DNA of 46,540 nucleotides from an uncultured Bacteroidales bacterium (GTDB lineage Bacteria > Bacteroidota > Bacteroidia > Bacteroidales > Muribaculaceae), in assembly GCA_902776955.1 (NCBI GenBank), contig CACYSG010000031.1:1-46540 (forward strand). Reading direction: 5' to 3'. Positions 1 through 7,309 of this stretch are shown here, in pieces. The translations under genes and the position numbers were made by a program. The notes beneath the pieces were generated by a model. That model worked only from the letters and a program-made list of their open reading frames with translations, did no database searches and was not told the DNA's origin. Each line of letters starts with the position of its first letter. The first letter of the stretch is position 1.

Positions 1-26
1 TTAACTCTTATCTCTTATCTCTCTTC

Positions 27-701
27 TTAGAATCCGTAGAGGCTGCCGACGGCACCTTCCTGGATTTGCTGCAAGAGATTCTCGTTGTTCATGAGGCGGA
101 AAGCCTGGATACACGACCAGACGAGTCCGATGATAATCGTGATGATCATCCACTTCTTGGCTGACGCGGCGTCGGTTGCCGAGCCTGAGACGTCACCGTT
201 CATGTACTTGCCCTTGGAGCTGTTGGCCTTGAAAATCGAGTAAATACCCGACAGCAGGCCTATAGGATTGCAGCAGCACAGGGCCGACAAGACGGTAACG
301 ACGATGCACTCGGTGAGCCACGTCTTGGGCATCCCTTGGTTAGGCTGGTTGGTGCTGGGGCCGTATTGTGGCGGGGCGTAAGGCTGGTTGACCTGCGGCT
401 GCGGGCTGTAAGGATTGTTGGTGGTCGTCGGCTGGGCTGTGCCGCCGAAGGGGGGCACCTGAGGCAGCGGAATCTGCTGGTCGCCGATGGGAGGCATCTG
501 TGGCAGGTCCATATTTACACCGCCGGGATTGAAGGGTTGGCCGCTGAGCAGTGCCATCAGTTCGGGCACCTGGCTGGCCGACGTCCAGTTGGCCATACCT
601 TCGCACCACACGAGGGAGTTCACCGTCAGGCCATGCAACAACAGTTCATTAGGCTCAAATGGTCCGGCCTGCTGGCCGTTCTCTGCAATGTAGTATTTCA
701 T
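27..701 (-). CDS. GYF-domain / dispanin-like (CD225) membrane protein
   Basis: The protein has 224 residues. The N-terminal ~50 residues (MKYYIAENGQQAGPF, then a conserved GMANWTSA-like stretch) match the GYF_2 (DUF4339) pattern. A Pro/Gln/Asn-rich linker follows (about residues 65-120). The C-terminal part has two hydrophobic segments with a CCCNPIGLLSGIYS motif between them, typical of CD225/dispanin membrane proteins. Such proteins are common in Bacteroidetes and have no firm biochemical role; the GYF domain suggests binding of a proline-rich partner. I chose the ATG at 701 because the GYF homology starts there and a TATATTTGC -7 element at 743-751 puts the transcription start downstream of the more upstream ATG at 746. 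It appears to be a single-gene unit. Confidence 0.85.
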   Translation of the reverse strand: MKYYIAENGQQAGPFEPNELLLHGLTVNSLVWCEGMANWTSASQVPELMALLSGQPFNPGGVNMDLPQMPPIGDQQIPLPQVPPFGGTAQPTTTNNPYSPQPQVNQPYAPPQYGPSTNQPNQGMPKTWLTECIVVTVLSALCCCNPIGLLSGIYSIFKANSSKGKYMNGDVSGSATDAASAKKWMIITIIIGLVWSCIQAFRLMNNENLLQQIQEGAVGSLYGF

Positions 702-742
702 AATTATCAAGTTTTTGGTGTTAAGTTGTCGGATTTCAATCT

Positions 743-751
743 GCAAATATA
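743..751 (-). promoter_or_regulatory. -7 promoter element of the GYF/dispanin gene
   Basis: TATATTTGC on the minus strand matches the Bacteroidetes TAnnTTTG -7 box, about 42 bases upstream of the chosen start codon. Confidence 0.6.
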
Positions 752-804
752 GTACTTTTTCAGAAATTTAGCCACCTTGCTACCATTTTTTCACCATAAA
801 ACGA

Positions 805-844
805 CGCAATGGCAACTAGCCACAGGGGACTTGTTGCCATTGCG
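805..844 (-). terminator. Hairpin downstream of the nif3/zinc-ribbon unit
   Basis: CGCAATGGCAAC at 805-816 pairs perfectly with its reverse complement at 833-844. On the minus strand a short T-rich stretch (cgTTTTatgg) follows. It lies 100 bases after the zinc-ribbon stop codon, so it is a plausible terminator, though the T-run is weak. The rest of 752-944 shows no gene. Confidence 0.45.
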
Positions 845-944
845 GTATCTTGTAGCGGGAAGGAGCCCGGTGCCACACACGTTGGCCCTCTGGGTCGCTG
901 CCGCTAGGGATTGGCCTGGGCGAATGAGGCCAGTAGGGGACGCT

Positions 945-1715
945 TTACTTGTTCTTGGCGTCCTCGGGGGTGATGCCCACCAGCTCGGGGTCGATGAGGA
1001 TGCGTCCGCAGTACTCACAGACGATGACCTTCTTGTGCATCTTGATCTCCATCTGTCGCTGGGCGGGGATGCGGTTGAAGCAGCCGCCGCAGGCGTTGCG
1101 CTGCACGACGACGATACCCAGACCGTTGCGGGTGTTCTTGCGGATGCGCTTGAATGCCGTCAAGAGGCGCTCCTCGATCTTGTTCTCCTGCTTCTTGGCT
1201 TTCTCGCGCAGGGTCTCCTCCTTCTGCTTGTTCTCGGAGACGATCTCGTTGAGCTCGCTCTTCTTCTCCTCGAGGGCGTGTTCACGGTCGGCGCACATCT
1301 CTTTCGCCTTTTGGATTTCGGCTTCCAGGGCCTCGGCATGTCGTGCTGCCTCGTTCATCTTCTTCTCGGCCAGCTCGATATTCAGGGTCTGGTATTCGAT
1401 TTCCTTGGTCAGGTAGTCATACTCACGGTTGTTGCGCACGTTGTCCTGGTCGGCGGTGTACTTTTCAATCATGGCCTCGGACTGCTGCTTGATGTCGTTG
1501 TGGCGGGCGATTTCGTCCTTTTGGGCTGCGATTTCGTCCTGGTACTTGGCCACGCGAGTCTGCAGACCGGCGATTTCGTCTTCCAGGTCTTGCACTTCCT
1601 GGGGCAACTCGCCTCTCAGGGTCTTGATAGCGTCAATCTCCGAGAGTTTCTGTTGCAGGTCATAGAGTGCTTTGAGCTTTTCTTCAACGGTGAGTTCTTT
1701 TTTCTGTGTTGCCAT
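945..1715 (-). CDS. Coiled-coil C4 zinc-ribbon protein (zf-RING_7 family)
   Basis: The protein has 256 residues. Residues ~8-195 are Lys/Glu-rich heptads predicted to form a long antiparallel coiled coil. The C-terminal part carries two CxxC pairs, CGGC and CEYC, about 25 residues apart, forming the treble-clef/zinc-ribbon of the zf-RING_7 (formerly DUF164) family. Family members are thought to bind nucleic acid, but the role is not settled. It starts 11 bases after the nif3 stop codon, and nif3 next to this gene is a recurring Bacteroidetes arrangement. A possible internal -7 box (TACCTTTGC, minus strand, 1773-1781) lies in the end of nif3 and may give it its own transcript. Confidence 0.9.
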   Translation of the reverse strand: MATQKKELTVEEKLKALYDLQQKLSEIDAIKTLRGELPQEVQDLEDEIAGLQTRVAKYQDEIAAQKDEIARHNDIKQQSEAMIEKYTADQDNVRNNREYDYLTKEIEYQTLNIELAEKKMNEAARHAEALEAEIQKAKEMCADREHALEEKKSELNEIVSENKQKEETLREKAKKQENKIEERLLTAFKRIRKNTRNGLGIVVVQRNACGGCFNRIPAQRQMEIKMHKKVIVCEYCGRILIDPELVGITPEDAKNK

Positions 1716-1726
1716 AACCTTCTTAG

Positions 1727-2527
1727 TTATAAATATTTAACTTGGTTTGTTTCGCTTTTCGCAAAATCGACTGCAAAGGTAGGATTTTTTTTCTGAATAA
1801 TCTCTAAAAAAATCTCTTTTGTGTAATGCTCGCTCTCGTAGTGGCCTATATCGGCAACCACGATGCGCTGGCTGTTGTCGAGGAAATCGTGGTAGCGCAT
1901 GTCGGCGGTAACATAGAGTTGCGCACCCTGCTCAACGGCCTTGTCGAGCAGGAACCCGCCTGCTCCGCCGCACAGGGCCACGCGCGTGACGATGCGCTCG
2001 CCGTCACCGCTGTAGCGCACGGCACCGACCTCAAAGGCGGCCTTTACCCTCGCCAGCACCTCGGTGGCTTTCATGGGCTCGATGTTGCCGATCACGCCGC
2101 AACCCGCTGTGGCGCAGTCCTGCTCGCCATAGGGGTCCACATGACCCGCGTCCAGGAACTCGACATCGGTCATCCCGATTTTGTCGGCCATGCGGAACGA
2201 CACGCCGTGCCAGGCGCTATCCATGTTGGTGTGGGCGCTGTAGATGGTGACATCGTGCTTGATGGCCATCGCCACGGTGCGCTCAACGGGGGTGCGGCCC
2301 ATGATTTTCTTGAGACCGCGAAAGATGAGCGGGTGGTGAGAAACGACGAGGTTGAAGCCGCGCGAGACGGCCTCGGCGACAACGGCCTCGGTCGCGTCGG
2401 TGCACAGGAGCACACCCGTGACCTGGGCCTCGGGGTCACCCACCTGGATGCCCGCATTGTCCCACTCCTCTTGCAGCCTTAGGGGAGCGTACTGCTCGAT
2501 GGCATCAGTGATTTCCTTGATTTTCAT
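1727..2527 (-). CDS. Nif3-like dinuclear metal-centre protein (YbgI family)
   Basis: The protein has 266 residues, close to E. coli YbgI (about 247), so it is the short form without the large inserted domain. Metal-binding motifs are visible: VVSHHPLIF near residue 63, SAHTNMDSAWHG near residue 97, and a C-terminal DIGHYESEHY that supplies the last His and Glu ligands. Family proteins form toroidal hexamers with two metals per subunit; the substrate is unknown despite the old GTP-cyclohydrolase label. It lies 144 bases downstream of aspS on the same strand, with a 9-bp tandem array between them, and is followed closely by the zinc-ribbon gene. It may therefore be read from the aspS promoter. 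Confidence 0.93.
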   Translation of the reverse strand: MKIKEITDAIEQYAPLRLQEEWDNAGIQVGDPEAQVTGVLLCTDATEAVVAEAVSRGFNLVVSHHPLIFRGLKKIMGRTPVERTVAMAIKHDVTIYSAHTNMDSAWHGVSFRMADKIGMTDVEFLDAGHVDPYGEQDCATAGCGVIGNIEPMKATEVLARVKAAFEVGAVRYSGDGERIVTRVALCGGAGGFLLDKAVEQGAQLYVTADMRYHDFLDNSQRIVVADIGHYESEHYTKEIFLEIIQKKNPTFAVDFAKSETNQVKYL

Positions 2528-2555
2528 TCATCTAGTGGTTGGTTGGCCCTGGTGA

Positions 2556-2652
2556 ACTAGAGAAACTAGAAGCTCTAGAAGTTCTAGAAGTTCTAGAAGT
2601 TCTAGATTTTCTAGATATTCTAGATATTCTAGATATTCTAGATTCTCTAGTA
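2556..2652. repeat. 9-bp tandem array with CTAG in every unit
   Basis: About eleven consecutive 9-mers of the form (A/T)CTAGANNN fill the aspS-nif3 gap: ACTAGAGAA, ACTAGAAGC, TCTAGAAGT three times, TCTAGATTT, TCTAGATAT three times, TCTAGATTC. The period is exact. It lies between the nif3 start and the aspS stop codon and overlaps no real gene. Confidence 0.95.
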
Positions 2653-2671
2653 GATGGGACTAGAAACTCAA

Positions 2672-4453
2672 TTAAATCTTTTGCTCTGCTTTCAGGCGCT
2701 CGCGGTCGATGTCGATGTAGAGTTCGTCGAGCTGTTTCTGGTCAACGGGGCTGGGGGCATCGAGCATCACGTCGCGGCCACTGTTGTTCTTGGGGTAGGC
2801 GATGCAGTCGCGGATGCTGTCCAGACCGGCCATGATCGAGACGAAGCGGTCGAAACCGAAGGCCAGACCGGCGTGGGGAGGTGCGCCATACTTGAATGCG
2901 TTGATCAGGAAGCCGAATTGAGCCATTGCACGCTCGGGGGTGAAGCCCAGGATGTCAAACATCTTGGCCTGCAGTTTGCCGTCGTGGATACGCAGGCTAC
3001 CGCCGCCCACCTCGATGCCGTTGCACACGAAGTCATAGGCCACGGCGCGCACCTGCTCGGGATGCTCGTCGAGCAAGGGGATATCGTCGGGGTTGGGCAT
3101 GGTGAACGGGTGGTGCGTCGCCATCAGGCGCTGCTCCTCGTCGCTCCACTCAAACAGGGGGAAGTCAACAATCCAGAGGCACTCAAACTTGTTCTTGTCC
3201 CTCAGGCCCAGGCGGTCGCCCATCTCCAGACGCAGGGTGCACAGCTGCACGCGCGTCTTGTTGGCGTTATCGCCGCTCATGATGAGAACGAGGTCGCCGT
3301 CCTTGGCGCCCATCTTCTCCTTGAGTCGCTGCCATACCTCGGGCTCGTAGAACTTGTCGATGCTGCTCTTGACGGTGCCGTCGGTGTTGAATTTCACATA
3401 TACCAGGCCCTTGGCTCCCACCTGCGGGCGCTTCACAAAGTCAACCAGTCCGTCGAGCTGCTTGCGGGTGTAGTCGGCACAGCCGGGGGCGCAGATGGCG
3501 CCGATGTAGGTTGCCTCGTTGAACACGGGGAACGTGCCGGTGCCCTTGAGCACATCGTCCACCTCGACAAAGGTCATGCCGAAGCGGCGGTCGGGCTTGT
3601 CGCTACCGTACAGGCGCATCGCCTCGTGCCAGGTCATCTGGTCCAACTTCTCGGGCAGGTCCACGTTGCGCACCTTCTTGAACAAGTGGCGGGCCAGACC
3701 CTCGAATACCTCGAGCACGTCCTCCTGGTCGACAAAGCTCATCTCGCAATCAATCTGGGTGAACTCGGGCTGACGGTCGGCACGCAGGTCCTCGTCGCGG
3801 AAACACTTGGCAATCTGGAAGTAGCGGTCAAAGCCGGCCACCATCAGCAGTTGCTTGAGCGTTTGCGGGCTCTGGGGCAGGGCGTAGAATTGGCCCGGAT
3901 TCATGCGCGAGGGCACGATGAAGTCGCGTGCACCCTCGGGGGTCGAACCGATGAGAATCGGCGTCTCGACCTCCAGGAAGCCCTTGTCGTCGAGGTAGTT
4001 GCGGATGAGGATGGCCATGTCGTGACGCAGCTCCAGATTCTTGCGCACGGCATTGCGGCGCAGGTCCAGATAGCGGTATTTCATCCTCAGGTCGTCGCCA
4101 CCGTCGGTGTTGTCCTCGATGGTGAACGGCGGCGTGATGCTCTCGCTCAGGATATTCAACTTGCTGGCGATAATCTCGATGTCGCCGGTGGGGATATTGG
4201 CATTCTTGCTCGAGCGCTCGGCTACCGTGCCGACCACCTGAATCACATATTCACGACCCAGGTGGTTGGCCTGCTCGCACAGGTCGGCGTCCACCTCGTT
4301 GTTAAACACGATTTGAGTGATACCATAGCGGTCGCGGAGGTCCACAAACGTCATGCCGCCCATCTTGCGGGTGCGCTGTACCCAGCCGGCCAGAGTCACG
4401 ACTTCGCCCACATTGGCAAGACGAAGTTCGCCGTTAGTCTTTGTTCTGTACAT
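2672..4453 (-). CDS. aspS: Aspartyl-tRNA synthetase
   Basis: The protein has 593 residues, the normal length for the bacterial-type enzyme with a GAD insertion. The N-terminal OB-fold binds the anticodon ([21 protein letters not shown]). Class II motif 2 is visible as [21 protein letters not shown], and motif 3 as GLAFGFDRF near the C-terminus, followed by the family signature FPKNNSG-like stretch (here [16 protein letters not shown]). It charges tRNA-Asp with aspartate in the cytoplasm. A possible -7 box TAACTTTGT lies at 4507-4515 on the minus strand. Nif3 lies downstream, and tRNA-Pro is divergently transcribed from the same spacer. Confidence 0.98.
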   Translation of the reverse strand: MYRTKTNGELRLANVGEVVTLAGWVQRTRKMGGMTFVDLRDRYGITQIVFNNEVDADLCEQANHLGREYVIQVVGTVAERSSKNANIPTGDIEIIASKLNILSESITPPFTIEDNTDGGDDLRMKYRYLDLRRNAVRKNLELRHDMAILIRNYLDDKGFLEVETPILIGSTPEGARDFIVPSRMNPGQFYALPQSPQTLKQLLMVAGFDRYFQIAKCFRDEDLRADRQPEFTQIDCEMSFVDQEDVLEVFEGLARHLFKKVRNVDLPEKLDQMTWHEAMRLYGSDKPDRRFGMTFVEVDDVLKGTGTFPVFNEATYIGAICAPGCADYTRKQLDGLVDFVKRPQVGAKGLVYVKFNTDGTVKSSIDKFYEPEVWQRLKEKMGAKDGDLVLIMSGDNANKTRVQLCTLRLEMGDRLGLRDKNKFECLWIVDFPLFEWSDEEQRLMATHHPFTMPNPDDIPLLDEHPEQVRAVAYDFVCNGIEVGGGSLRIHDGKLQAKMFDILGFTPERAMAQFGFLINAFKYGAPPHAGLAFGFDRFVSIMAGLDSIRDCIAYPKNNSGRDVMLDAPSPVDQKQLDELYIDIDRERLKAEQKI

Positions 4454-4575
4454 TGTCGATTGTTATATTGATAGTATTATTGATATGTTATTGTCCTAAT
4501 AAACAGACAAAGTTACTACTTTCTTGCCACAAATAAGCCATTATGCCAAAAAAAATTGAATTTCACGCCATTTGC

Positions 4576-4607
4576 CTTGCCATATCTAAAAAAAACAGTA
4601 CCTTTGC
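4576..4607 (+). promoter_or_regulatory. Promoter of tRNA-Pro
   Basis: CTTG at 4576-4579, a 19-base spacer and TACCTTTGC at 4599-4607 match the Bacteroidetes -33/-7 promoter with ideal spacing, 22 bases before the tRNA. Confidence 0.75.
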
Positions 4608-4628
4608 ACCGCTCAAAACGAGAGCCCA

Positions 4629-4703
4629 CGGGGTGTAGCGCAGTCCGGTTAGCGCGCCTGCTTTGGGAGCAGGAGGTCCCTGGTTCGAATCCAGGTACCC
4701 CGA
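4629..4703 (+). tRNA. tRNA-Pro (anticodon TGG)
   Basis: A full cloverleaf of 75 bases. The acceptor CGGGGTG pairs with TACCCCG and is followed by discriminator A. The anticodon stem CCTGC/GCAGG encloses loop TTTGGGA with anticodon TGG. The T-arm is CTGG-TTCGAAT-CCAG. CCA is not encoded. Confidence 0.97.
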
Positions 4704-4712
4704 CAAGACACA

Positions 4713-4760
4713 GAAAACGCTGGTAATCAAGTGAACACTTGCATTACCAGCGTTTTCTTG
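4713..4760 (+). terminator. Intrinsic terminator after tRNA-Pro
   Basis: GAAAACGCTGGTAAT at 4713-4727 pairs with its exact reverse complement at 4743-4757. An inner CAAGTG/CACTTG stem makes the hairpin almost continuous, and it ends in a T-rich tail. The symmetric A/T flanks could let it also stop transcription from the minus-strand gene ending at 4807. Confidence 0.85.
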
Positions 4761-4806
4761 TATGTCACGGGCCGCTCAGGTAGCGGCTCGTTGTGGGCTG
4801 GGCTTA

Positions 4807-6690
4807 TTAACCGTTGGCGAGGATGAACTGGATGAACTCGGTGACATCACTGATGTTGGTAGTGCCATCGCTGTTGTAGTCGGCAGCATCGATATTGATG
4901 CCACTGTCTTGACCGGTCAGCACATACTGGATAAGGAGGGTAACATCACTGATGTTGAGGATTTCGTTGCCGTCGAGGTCACCGGGGATGAAGGTGGGCT
5001 GGGGCTCGTCCTTCTCGCCGAGTTTGCGCTTGTTGGCGTTGGTGACATAGAGGTCGGTCAACGCACCGCTGCGCAGGGGACGGCTGATGAAGGCGACAAC
5101 GCTGAGCTTCTCGGGATTCCAGGTGGTGGGAATGTTAACGACAAACTCGTTCTCATAGGTATCGCCATTGCGCTTGAGGGCAACACCTCTGACGCCGCCG
5201 GGAGCGAAGCGCAGCACATTGTTGTGAACATAGTCGTTGCCACCGCTCGTCTGAGCAGCAACAAGGCCGTCCTCGGTGATATAGACGGTGAGCCTGCTGT
5301 CGGCACCCATCTTCTGGTCAAAGTCGGGAATGAGCTCGCCGTTAACGGTGATGGTAGCCTTGCGGGTAGCCTCGTCATAGGTGCTGTTGATGAATACCGA
5401 GGCATGTGAGGGATCCTCGGAGAATTGATCCAGGAAGCTGCTCAGATAGTTGGCGCCCGCCTGTTGCTGGCTTGCCGAACCACCGAAGTTGATGACGGTG
5501 CAAACCTCGTTGGGGGTTGAGGAGTCGGGACCGGGATAGCGGTCGAAGGAACCCTCGGGATAGCCCGTGCAATGCTGGTAGGTTTCGAGCGAGTCACACT
5601 GGGCGGTCCTGAACGGATCGGTTTCACCCATGTTCTCGTGGATAGCCACCCAAGCAATGTCACCACGCAAGTCGCACAACGCGTTGAGCATTGCGGTGCC
5701 GTTGGGACAGAAGGTGCAATAGACCGAGGTGAACTGCTCTACCAGTCGCATCTGGCGGGCGAAACCGTGGTCAAAGCTCTTGAAGGTGAATGATAATACA
5801 GGCGGATTCTCGATGGCCTCACCATTGACCGATACGGCAGTGAGGGTGAGCGTGTGGTAACCCTCGGCGACGTCGTTCACGGGAATCGTCTTGGTGATGG
5901 AATTGTAGGCGCTGGTGAGTGCATCGGGGTTGGTAAAGGTGCTGACAACGTTGCCGTCGATAGCGACCTCATAGGTGCAGCCGCCGGCAGGTACCTGGCC
6001 GACACCAATGTTGCTGGTCTGGAACGTGAAGGTATAGTTGTCACCGTTCTTTACGCTTTTGGGAGCCGTCAGATTGCGCATCAGGATAACGTAGCTGGGG
6101 AAGTTGTCGTTCTCGACAATGCACTGCAGACTCAGGTTACCGATGTTGCTCAAGCCGTAATTCTGCCAGCGGCCTGCCCTCAGCGTGTAGGACGGATAGA
6201 TGGTGCCCACGTTAACTGCCGAGATGGGTTTGTCGGCCGAGTTTTGCTGATTGTACACGAATCCGATTCTCAGCTGATAGTCGCTGGGCAGGTTGATGAG
6301 ATAGGGCGTGTCGAGTTCGACGATGTTCCAGCCCTCTTCACCCACTTCGCAGGGCCACTCAATCATCTCGCCCAGGTTGCCATTGCCGTCAATGGGGATG
6401 AGAAACACACTGGTGACGGGAGTCGCGATGGACATACCCACCCTGAAGGCAACAATCTTGCTGCCCTGGAAGAAGGCCAGTTCCTCGGGACTGAGGTCGG
6501 TAGCAATGGGTGATCCGCCGGTGAGGTAGGTCTTACCCCAACATCCGCCCAGGGCGATGTCATCGGTGGTGTAATGACCCATGATGAGTTGATTGTCGGC
6601 TAGATCCATACGTGACGGGGCGAGTTTCTGGGCCCCGATGGCCATTGGCAACAGCATCGCTGCCAACAGTAGTAATAATGATTTTTTCAT
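4807..6690 (-). CDS. Secreted Omp28-related protein with thioredoxin-like CxxC and C-terminal dockerin
   Basis: The protein has 627 residues. A signal peptide (MKKSLLLLLAAMLLPMAIGA) is followed by a beta-rich region (~25-300) and an Omp28-like thioredoxin-fold region. That region starts near residue 316 with VEQFTSVYCTFCPNG (Cys325-x-x-Cys328), followed by WVAIHEN and a CTGYPEG-like loop. Residues ~567-627 hold two dockerin-type calcium loops, DLDGNEILNISD and DYNSDGTTNISD, each followed by a hydrophobic helix (VTLLIQYVL, VTEFIQFIL). Omp28-related proteins are surface or outer-membrane proteins of Bacteroidetes. The CxxC pair suggests redox or structural disulfide chemistry outside the cell. 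It is a single-gene unit between two tRNAs. The dockerin implies attachment to a cohesin partner; this is inferred. Confidence 0.87.
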   Translation of the reverse strand: MKKSLLLLLAAMLLPMAIGAQKLAPSRMDLADNQLIMGHYTTDDIALGGCWGKTYLTGGSPIATDLSPEELAFFQGSKIVAFRVGMSIATPVTSVFLIPIDGNGNLGEMIEWPCEVGEEGWNIVELDTPYLINLPSDYQLRIGFVYNQQNSADKPISAVNVGTIYPSYTLRAGRWQNYGLSNIGNLSLQCIVENDNFPSYVILMRNLTAPKSVKNGDNYTFTFQTSNIGVGQVPAGGCTYEVAIDGNVVSTFTNPDALTSAYNSITKTIPVNDVAEGYHTLTLTAVSVNGEAIENPPVLSFTFKSFDHGFARQMRLVEQFTSVYCTFCPNGTAMLNALCDLRGDIAWVAIHENMGETDPFRTAQCDSLETYQHCTGYPEGSFDRYPGPDSSTPNEVCTVINFGGSASQQQAGANYLSSFLDQFSEDPSHASVFINSTYDEATRKATITVNGELIPDFDQKMGADSRLTVYITEDGLVAAQTSGGNDYVHNNVLRFAPGGVRGVALKRNGDTYENEFVVNIPTTWNPEKLSVVAFISRPLRSGALTDLYVTNANKRKLGEKDEPQPTFIPGDLDGNEILNISDVTLLIQYVLTGQDSGINIDAADYNSDGTTNISDVTEFIQFILANG

Positions 6691-6768
6691 AAACTTGATT
6701 GGTTATAAAATGAGTTATTAAAAAGTTGAGAAGTTTACAACCTTTGATAGGTTTTGATTAAACAATCC

Positions 6769-6777
6769 ACAAATGTA
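6769..6777 (-). promoter_or_regulatory. -7 promoter element of the Omp28/dockerin gene
   Basis: TACATTTGT on the minus strand, with a TTG about 21 bases further upstream. It is a near match to the TAnnTTTG box, about 80 bases before the start codon. Confidence 0.5.
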
Positions 6778-6852
6778 GGTATTATTTTTAAGAGATTGCA
6801 ACTATTCTTCCGGGTTTTTTTAGATAAGGTAAAGAAAGCATGATCAAGACTA

Positions 6853-6888
6853 CAAAAAAACAGGGTAACCCATCTCTGGATTACCCTG
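6853..6888 (-). terminator. Terminator of tRNA-Asp
   Basis: On the minus strand, CAGGGTAA and TTACCCTG form an 8-bp stem followed directly by seven T residues (AAAAAAA on the plus strand at 6854-6860), just after the tRNA 3' end. Confidence 0.85.
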
Positions 6889-6897
6889 CTTATTGAG

Positions 6898-6971
6898 CGG
6901 TGTGTACGTGACTCGAACACGCGACCCCCTGCGTGACAGGCAGGTATTCTAACCAACTGAACTAACACACC
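6898..6971 (-). tRNA. tRNA-Asp (anticodon GTC)
   Basis: 74 bases on the minus strand. The acceptor GGTGTGT pairs with ACACACC, with discriminator G as expected for Asp. The anticodon stem CCTGC/GCAGG encloses loop CTGTCAC, giving anticodon GTC. CCA is not encoded. It is the substrate of the AspS encoded at 2672-4453. Confidence 0.97.
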
Positions 6972-6996
6972 TGGTTGCATTTTTGAGAAATGCGGT

Positions 6997-7030
6997 GCAA
7001 AGTTAGTACAAAAGTTTCTAATCTTGCAAA
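6997..7030 (-). promoter_or_regulatory. Promoter of tRNA-Asp
   Basis: On the minus strand, TTTG (7030-7027), a 21-base spacer and TAACTTTGC (7005-6997) lie 25 bases upstream of the tRNA. Confidence 0.7.
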
Positions 7031-7210
7031 TTTTTTGACACTTTTTTGTGAAATCCGTGCATTTTTGTCATTTGGTTCTTGTTTAAATGTATCAACACCA
7101 ACTGATTTTGATTTCGTCGGCATGGTCAGATGACGAATTTGCGAAAATGTCAAAAAAATAGACAATTTATTGTAACTTTTTATACAGTATGCGTTTTTTT
7201 CGAGAAAAAA

Positions 7211-7244
7211 CTTGAAAGTTGCCTTTTTCCCATCCTATCTTTGC
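7211..7244 (+). promoter_or_regulatory. Promoter of the BspA-like gene
   Basis: CTTG at 7211-7214, a 21-base spacer and TATCTTTGC at 7236-7244, leaving a 5' leader of about 60 bases before the ATG at 7310. The remaining stretch 7031-7210 shows only AT-rich sequence. Confidence 0.65.
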
Positions 7245-7309
7245 TCCAGTTATGCATTTCCCTCGATGATAAGCAAATACATTTTTATCAATTAAATCAA
7301 TACACTAAA

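Noticed and set aside
777-1796. Long plus-strand open frame opposite the zinc-ribbon gene
   Set aside because: Shadow of the minus-strand coding sequence; its residues are a Leu/Val-rich reverse-frame pattern with no family match.
2654-4471. 605-codon plus-strand frame opposite aspS
   Set aside because: It mirrors the aspS reading frame exactly and has shadow composition; aspS is certain.
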